NCBI GenBank assembly: GCA_040901795.1
Contig: JBBDYH010000064.1
Coordinates: forward strand, 70,545-134,544
From: JBBDYH01 sp040901795
GTDB lineage: Bacteria > Planctomycetota > Planctomycetia > Pirellulales > JALHPA01
Length of the DNA: 64,000 nucleotides
Direction of reading: 5' to 3'
The stretch's first letter is position 1; each line of letters opens with the position of its first letter. Under the pieces are notes generated by a model. The model saw only the letters and a list, made by a program, of their open reading frames with translations. It did not search any database and was not told the origin of the DNA. The position numbers and the translations under genes were made by a program. Shown piece after piece: positions 59,030 to 64,000 of the stretch.

Positions 59030-60820
59030 ATGGCCCTCCGCATCGAAGACTACGCCCTGATCGGTGACTGTCAAACCGCGGCCCTCGTCGGCCTCGATGG
59101 CTCCATCGACTGGCTGTGCCTTCCACGCTTTGATTCAGGCGCCTGCTTCGCCGCGCTGTTGGGAAAGCCCGAGCATGGCCGCTGGCTCATTTGTCCACAG
59201 GGCAACGTTCGCCGCACGAGCCGACGATATCGGGGTGACACGTTGATTCTCGAAACGTCATTTGAAACCGACGAAGGCGAAGTGACGCTGATCGACAGCA
59301 TGCCCCCGCGCAGCCGCGAACCCGATCTCGTCCGCGTAGTAAGCGGCCGAAGAGCCAAAGTGCCCATGCGGATGCAGTTCATTCTCCGGCCGGATTACGG
59401 TTCCATTGTCCCCTGGGTCCGCCGCACCGACCGCGGCATTACCGCCGTCGCCGGGCCGGATTGTTTCCTCCTCGACAGCGACGTGCCACTGTACGGCAAA
59501 GAACTGACCACCGTGGCGGAGTTCGATATTGCGGCGGGCGAACAGCGGAGCTTTGTCCTGAGTTGGCATCCATCCCATGAGGAGGGGGTACCCAAGATCG
59601 ACACCTTGGCCACGCTCGATGCCACCGAGAAGTGGTGGCGCAAGTGGTCCTCACAATGTACCTATGAGGGCGCCTGGCACTCGCAAGTGATGCGGTCGCT
59701 GATCACGCTCAAGGCGCTGACCTATGCGCCTACTGGTGGCATTGTCGCCGCCGCCACCACGTCGTTGCCCGAGCAACTCGGCGGCGTCCGCAACTGGGAC
59801 TACCGCTACTGCTGGGTCCGCGACGCCACCTTCACACTTTACTCGCTCATTACCAACGGCTACACGGACGAAGCACTCGCCTGGCGCGAATGGCTGCTTC
59901 GCGCGGTGGCCGGCAACGCCTCGCAGCTCAACATCATGTATGGGATAGCCGGCGAGCGTCGCCTCACGGAAGTCGAGCTCGATTGGCTTCCCGGATACGA
60001 AAATGCCCGTCCTGTGCGTATTGGCAACGCGGCCTACAAGCAATTTCAACTGGATGTTTTTGGCGAGCTGATGGACGCGATTCACGTCGCGCGACGCGCC
60101 GGCCTGACACCGGACGAAAACGCCTGGCGCGTGGAGCGCGAATTGATGGATTTCCTGGAGACCGGCTGGCGCGAGCCCGACGAGGGCATTTGGGAAGTCC
60201 GCGGTCCGCGGCGGCACTTCACGCATTCCAAAGTGATGGCCTGGGTGGCGGTCGATCGGATGGTCAAAGCGGTCGAGCGGTTTGGACATGAAGGACCGGT
60301 CTATCGCTGGCGCGCGCTGCGCGAGGAAATTCACGCCGAAGTCTGCCAGCGCGGCTACGATCCCAAGCGGAATACGTTCGTCCAGTTTTATGGCGGCGCA
60401 CCGCTCGACGCCAGTTTGCTGATGATCCCGCTCGTAGGCTTTTTGCCGGGGACCGACCCGCGCGTGTCCGGCACCGTCGCCGCGATCCAGCGCGAGCTGA
60501 TGCGCGACGGCTTTGTCGACCGCTACCCTACACAACCGGAGGTTGATGGCCTGCCGTCCGGCGAAGGCGCGTTTCTGGCTTGTACGTTCTGGCTGGCCGA
60601 CAACCTCTTGCTTTTGAATCGCCGCGACGAGGCCGAACAGCTCTTCGAGCGGCTGCTGTCCCTTTGTAATGACGTCGGGCTGCTCAGTGAGGAATACGAC
60701 CCGCACAGCAAACGGCTCGTCGGCAACTTTCCGCAGGCCTTCTCTCACATCGGACTTGTCAACACCGCCTGCAACCTTTCCCGCGGCCTCCATCCGGCTG
60801 AGGATCGACCGGGGGAGTGA
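59030..60820 (+). CDS. GH15 trehalase/glucoamylase-like glycoside hydrolase
   Basis: The 596-residue protein matches bacterial GH15 enzymes. The N-terminal beta domain begins IEDYALIGDCQTAALVGLDGSIDWLCLPRFDSG. The (alpha/alpha)6 barrel has RNWDYRYCWVRDATFTLYSL, the general-acid glutamate in PDEGIWEVRGPRRHFTHSK, and the general-base glutamate in VGLLSEEYDPHSKRLVGNFPQAFSHI. No signal peptide is evident, so trehalose or glucan in the cytoplasm is the likely substrate. Trehalase versus glucoamylase cannot be decided. Confidence 0.93.
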   Translation: MALRIEDYALIGDCQTAALVGLDGSIDWLCLPRFDSGACFAALLGKPEHGRWLICPQGNVRRTSRRYRGDTLILETSFETDEGEVTLIDSMPPRSREPDLVRVVSGRRAKVPMRMQFILRPDYGSIVPWVRRTDRGITAVAGPDCFLLDSDVPLYGKELTTVAEFDIAAGEQRSFVLSWHPSHEEGVPKIDTLATLDATEKWWRKWSSQCTYEGAWHSQVMRSLITLKALTYAPTGGIVAAATTSLPEQLGGVRNWDYRYCWVRDATFTLYSLITNGYTDEALAWREWLLRAVAGNASQLNIMYGIAGERRLTEVELDWLPGYENARPVRIGNAAYKQFQLDVFGELMDAIHVARRAGLTPDENAWRVERELMDFLETGWREPDEGIWEVRGPRRHFTHSKVMAWVAVDRMVKAVERFGHEGPVYRWRALREEIHAEVCQRGYDPKRNTFVQFYGGAPLDASLLMIPLVGFLPGTDPRVSGTVAAIQRELMRDGFVDRYPTQPEVDGLPSGEGAFLACTFWLADNLLLLNRRDEAEQLFERLLSLCNDVGLLSEEYDPHSKRLVGNFPQAFSHIGLVNTACNLSRGLHPAEDRPGE

Positions 60821-60829
60821 GGTCGCTCA

Positions 60830-61055
60830 TGGAGGATGAGCGTCTTCGCGGCAAAGATCTCGGCCGACATGGTGGGGAACGAGAACGGCGTCTCGTTGCG
60901 CCACATGAACTCGGGGGCCCAAGCCAGCCACCATGCTGGGCGGTGGTGATCGACGTAGTGCGAAAGCTCGTACTCCACCCGCTTCCTCATCGCATCCCGC
61001 GTCTGCGGCAACAAGCGTTTGAGCGATTCATAATCTTCGAACCGCTTGGCAATCC
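60830..61055 (-). pseudogene. Fragment of an unrecognised gene, overlapping frame of decay
   Basis: A minus frame reads AKRFEDYESLKRLLPQTRDA, then RKRVEYELSHYVDHHRPAWWLAWAPEFMW and PTMSAEIFAAKTLIL. The composition looks protein-like, but no start exists and the 3' end runs into GH15. Upstream it joins PQQ-propeller sequence in a different frame. Confidence 0.5.
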
Positions 61056-61365
61056 GGCGGCAGACAGCGCGTAGAGCTTACCGTCGCCCGCACCGACAAA
61101 CACATGTCCATCGCCGACCGCGCAAGTGTGCAACAACGGCGCGCCGAGGTTGCGCGTCCACACATCGTTTCCGCCGTCGGCGTCAATTGCATGGACTACG
61201 CCGCGCAGCGTGCCCAGATAAACGTGATCGTCGTCAATCACCGACTGCACGCCGGCGGTGATCCCTTCGTCGGGAAACGCGCGGTACCACTTGCGGGCGA
61301 ACGGCCCGTCGATTTGCGTGGCGGTCGCGCCGCTCCGCACAGCGTCGTGCCCCACTTCCCGCCTA
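61030..61365 (-). pseudogene. PQQ-like beta-propeller fragment
   Basis: The minus frame reads GATATQIDGPFARKWYRAFPDE, VIDDDHVYLGTLRGVVHAIDA, GAPLLHTCAVGDGHVFVGAGDGKLYAL: three PQQ-type blades. It has no start upstream (it abuts the Gfo/Idh stop) and changes frame into unrelated sequence, so it is a truncated remnant. Confidence 0.7.
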
Positions 61366-62745
61366 GGCATACTCCCGATTCGTATTCAATCCCGGCTGCG
61401 GGATCGGATACTTGCCATCCTTGTCCGCTTGCAGCGGCGCGGTGCCGTCCATGGTCAGCGTATCGACTTGCGGCGCAAACTCGTGCGTATGTTCGAGCAT
61501 TTCGTCGTAGGTGACCACGCGGCCGGTGTGGCAGGCGAAGCGCCCCATCGCGGTAACCAGGCTCGCCTGGGCGCCGCGCTCGACCTCGTTATGGGACTGG
61601 CCTTGCTTCACGGCGGACAGGAGTTTATCCCACTCGACCTGGTACGGGTTGTCCTCGCTCGGCTCGTCACCGCATTCCCAGATAATGTTCTTGCGGCTCA
61701 TGTCCTGGCCCTTGTACATCCGCGCCTTCGACGGCCAGTGACCCGATTGCGAAATCACCCCCGACCCCTTCGACCCATGCACGTAGCTGGCAAACTCGTT
61801 GTCACAGCCGCTCATGCCGCGCCCCTCGAGCATCAACTTGGCCCCGTCGGCGAACGTGTACTCGGTGGTATACGTGTCGAAGTTCTGATCGACGTAGTCG
61901 CCGCGATAGTGTCGGCCGCCGTAACCCTTGGCAAACACCGGCCAGGCGTCTTTCATCCAACAGCACTCGTCGATGTTGTGGATCAGAAAATCGCTGAACC
62001 CGCCGCCGCTGAGCCAGAGAAACGCGTGGAAATTCTTAATCTGGTACAAGAGCTCGCTCAGCTTGCTGCGATTCCGCTCGACGAACGCCGAGCCGGTCGG
62101 TCCGCTTACGCGGTACGCACGTAACAACAACACATCCCCCATCTCGCCGTTACGGATGCGGTCGTGCAGCTCGTTCCGCGCCGGGCAGTGCCGGCACATC
62201 AGGCCCACCCCCACCTTCAGGTTTTTCTCAACCGACTTTTTGCCGAGCTCCAGCATCCGCCGCGCGCTCGGAGCGTCGACGGCGATCGGCTTTTCCATGA
62301 AGACATTGAGGCCTTTCTCGATCGCATACGTAAAATGAACCCAGCGGAACGCCGGCGGCGTGGCCAGGATGACGATGTCGCCGGGATTGAGGCAATCCAT
62401 CGCCTTCTTGTAACCATCGAAGCCGACATAGCGACGGTCTGGGGGCACATCCACGCGGTCCTTGTGACGCGCGCTAATCGCGTTGTAACTATTGCTGAGG
62501 TTGCTCTCGAACACATCCGCCATGGCGACCAACTTCGTCGGGCCATTTTTGCTCGACAGCGCGTCACCGGCCGCGCCCGTCCCACGCCCGCCAGATCCAA
62601 TGAGCGCCACTTGGATTGTCTCCGATTGGGCTGCATGGACGTGGGGGATGGCGACGCCGGCCAAGGCGGTCGCTGCAGCTACGCGGCCCGTATTCAACAG
62701 CAGCTCACGACGAGTCAGGCTATCGGTGGTCAAATGCTCACTCAC
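61363..62745 (-). CDS. Gfo/Idh/MocA-family oxidoreductase with Tat-like signal
   Basis: The 460-residue protein opens with a twin-arginine-like signal (SLTRRELLLNTGRVAAATALAG). The Rossmann motif is VALIGSGGRGTGAAGDAL, followed by the family EKP motif (FMEKPIAVDAPSARRM) and the substrate-side MCRHCPARNELHDRI and HNIDECCW. It ends GLNTNREYA, typical of planctomycete members. The substrate is unknown; such exported NAD(P)-bound enzymes act on sugars or sugar derivatives. Confidence 0.92.
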   Translation of the reverse strand: MSEHLTTDSLTRRELLLNTGRVAAATALAGVAIPHVHAAQSETIQVALIGSGGRGTGAAGDALSSKNGPTKLVAMADVFESNLSNSYNAISARHKDRVDVPPDRRYVGFDGYKKAMDCLNPGDIVILATPPAFRWVHFTYAIEKGLNVFMEKPIAVDAPSARRMLELGKKSVEKNLKVGVGLMCRHCPARNELHDRIRNGEMGDVLLLRAYRVSGPTGSAFVERNRSKLSELLYQIKNFHAFLWLSGGGFSDFLIHNIDECCWMKDAWPVFAKGYGGRHYRGDYVDQNFDTYTTEYTFADGAKLMLEGRGMSGCDNEFASYVHGSKGSGVISQSGHWPSKARMYKGQDMSRKNIIWECGDEPSEDNPYQVEWDKLLSAVKQGQSHNEVERGAQASLVTAMGRFACHTGRVVTYDEMLEHTHEFAPQVDTLTMDGTAPLQADKDGKYPIPQPGLNTNREYA

Positions 62746-62877
62746 GGCGGATTCTCCCTAGACGAGGTTGGGCGGGCGGAAAAAGGGCGGGAATGGGGCG
62801 TCACACAGCCTCTGAGCAGACGGCCCTGTTCATACTTTAGCCAAATCGCCGCCTCGTTGCAAAAGGCGCCCGCGACC

Positions 62878-63149
62878 TAGCCAGCAAAACGCCCTTCGGC
62901 CACTAATAACTTGCGGAGTTCGACATGGTCAGGGTGGTTGATCGCGAGCACATCGCAGGTAGTCCGGCCAATCGCCGTGCGACCGAGTAATTCAACCCTC
63001 ATGCCACTCGAAGTTGTCCTGCCATTGCGAGGTTCGAGGGTTAAACAGGGATGTCAACTCACCGGTCAGCGGATCGATGCCCGCGATGTTCGACCCCTTA
63101 TGTGTATTGCAGTTGTAGCACGCCAAGGCCAGATTGCTTTCAACCCGAT
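62878..63149 (-). pseudogene. HNH endonuclease C-terminal remnant, frameshifted
   Basis: The minus strand reads ESNLALACYNCNTHKGSNIAGID and FNPRTSQWQDNFEWHEG, then a stop. After a frame change near 62995 it continues ELLGRTAIGRTTCDVLAINH and ends in VAEGRFAG at 62880. The N-terminal CxxC half is missing at the point where IS1380-like sequence begins. Confidence 0.75.
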
Positions 63150-64000
63150 TTATTCACGCTCCCGGCGTGAGAAGTTGCAAAACATCGCGTGAGTCCCGTG
63201 GTTTCATGGGGGTGTAGAAAACTTCCGTGAACCGACAGGAGGTCACGCGATGGGTGAATTGCAGGAGTGGTTATTCGAGCCGACTTTCAATCGCTCTGTC
63301 AAGGTACTTGAGTGCGACGAGCGAATCACGTCCGACAGCGGTTTGTTGTTGTTGCGCGAGGCCGATCATCGACTCGGCATTACAGAACACCTGGCGGCGC
63401 AGCTCGACGATCCACGGCGGCAGGATTTGATCCGCTACGAACTGGTCGAGTTGCTGCGTGAACGAGTTTATGCGCTGGCGATGGGCTATGCCACCCAGGA
63501 CGACGCCGATCGCTTGGCGCACGATCCGGCGATGAAGCTGGCCGTTTGGAACCGTCGCGGCCAGCAGCCGCTCGACGAGCGCCTGGCCAGTCAGCCAACC
63601 CAATCGCGGCTGATCAGCATCCTCACGCGGACGTCGGCGAATCGCGCAGCGCTGCGCGACAGTCTGGCCGAGTGTTGCCATCGGCATCTCCGCGCCACCG
63701 GCGGCGATCATCGGTCGCGCCGCGTCACGGTCGACATCGACAGTTTTCCGATTCAAGTCCACGGCCAGCAGCCGGGCGCGGCCTACAATGGCCACTATCG
63801 CGAGACGGTGTATCATCCGGTCGCCGCGGCGACCTACAGCGTGGCCGGCCGCTATGACAGCATGCACGAAGGGCAGCGGTTGGGAAACGGTTTTCTGCAC
63901 GCTCTCTTGCGGCAAGGCCAAGTGCATACCGCCCAGGGCATTCGTCGCTTCCTGCAAGAGGTCGTGCCGAAGGCGGAACGTCTGGGCTACGTCGTTGATT
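63147..64000 (+). mobile_element. IS1380-family insertion sequence, left part
   Basis: Sequence unrelated to the disrupted HNH gene begins at about 63147 and carries a transposase that runs to the window edge. The boundary is inferred from where HNH homology stops. A short palindrome (TTCACGC/GCGTGAG) lies near the putative end. Confidence 0.7.
63250..64000 (+). CDS. IS1380-family transposase, 3' truncated by the window
   Basis: From ATG 63250 (after CAGGAGGTCACGCG) 250 codons remain open. The protein reads ERITSDSGLLLLREADHRLG, VYALAMGYATQDDADRLAHD, and the catalytic segment VTVDIDSFPIQVHGQQPGAAYNGHY, which holds the first DDE acidic residues. These are marks of IS1380 (DDE) transposases. 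It starts about 100 bases inside the presumed left end. The rest, including the last catalytic glutamate, is outside the window. Confidence 0.92.
   Translation, partial: MGELQEWLFEPTFNRSVKVLECDERITSDSGLLLLREADHRLGITEHLAAQLDDPRRQDLIRYELVELLRERVYALAMGYATQDDADRLAHDPAMKLAVWNRRGQQPLDERLASQPTQSRLISILTRTSANRAALRDSLAECCHRHLRATGGDHRSRRVTVDIDSFPIQVHGQQPGAAYNGHYRETVYHPVAAATYSVAGRYDSMHEGQRLGNGFLHALLRQGQVHTAQGIRRFLQEVVPKAERLGYVVD

Overview
The window looks like a chromosomal segment of a planctomycete, probably of the Pirellulales type. The signs are: Hanks-type Ser/Thr kinases with WD40 or TPR tails beside short ECF sigma factors; secreted proteins ending in PEP-CTERM anchors and carrying paired EF-hand (dockerin-like) repeats; very large Big/cadherin-type proteins with RTX calcium repeats and an N-terminal FETLERRL-type leader; Gfo/Idh/MocA oxidoreductases ending NTNREYA; a groEL-groES-groEL-dnaJ-grpE cluster; and many short dispersed palindromes between genes. 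Taxonomy is inferred from gene content only.

Regions. 1-10.2 kb (mostly + strand): the end of a ThiF/MoeB-type gene, the chaperone cluster (two GroELs, GroES, DnaJ, GrpE), FmdB-type and YacG zinc proteins, a membrane protein, RsfS and an FHA protein. 10.2-17.3 kb (- strand): a FixL/FixJ-like two-component pair, HemW, a metallo-beta-lactamase-fold hydrolase, RpiB, and a Sua5/TsaC protein fused to an arginine-phosphatase-like domain. 17.5-20.6 kb: an NHL lipoprotein, a cyclophilin lipoprotein, a secreted protein and a zinc ribbon with a clear terminator.

20.6-43 kb is a - strand surface and signalling island. It holds PEP-CTERM proteins, two giant Big/RTX proteins, a di-haem cytochrome c peroxidase, two kinases and two ECF sigma factors. 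Several genes here are visibly recombined: a laccase C-terminal half joined to an RTX tail, a PEP-type head joined to a headless RTX protein, and an orphan leader. A conserved hairpin element precedes three of its transcription units, and a cassette appears to have landed between one ECF gene and its kinase.

43-50 kb: separately encoded arginine dihydrolase-like and ornithine cyclodeaminase-like proteins (together equivalent to cyanobacterial AgrE/ArgZ), a long disordered Arg/Glu-rich protein, and a sugar ABC pair whose binding protein appears circularly permuted and whose permease has a large helical insert. 50-57 kb: an MNT-HEPN toxin-antitoxin pair, another PEP-CTERM protein, relics of mobile and toxin genes, an HNH gene pair, an AlaC-type aminotransferase and a DUF4160-DUF2442-DUF4926 trio. 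57-64 kb: a glucose-dehydrogenase-like enzyme beside a GH15 trehalase/glucoamylase, pseudogene fragments, a Gfo/Idh oxidoreductase, and a broken HNH gene cut by an IS1380-family element that runs off the window.

I saw no rRNA, tRNA or CRISPR array. All family assignments are from reading the sequence, without database searches.
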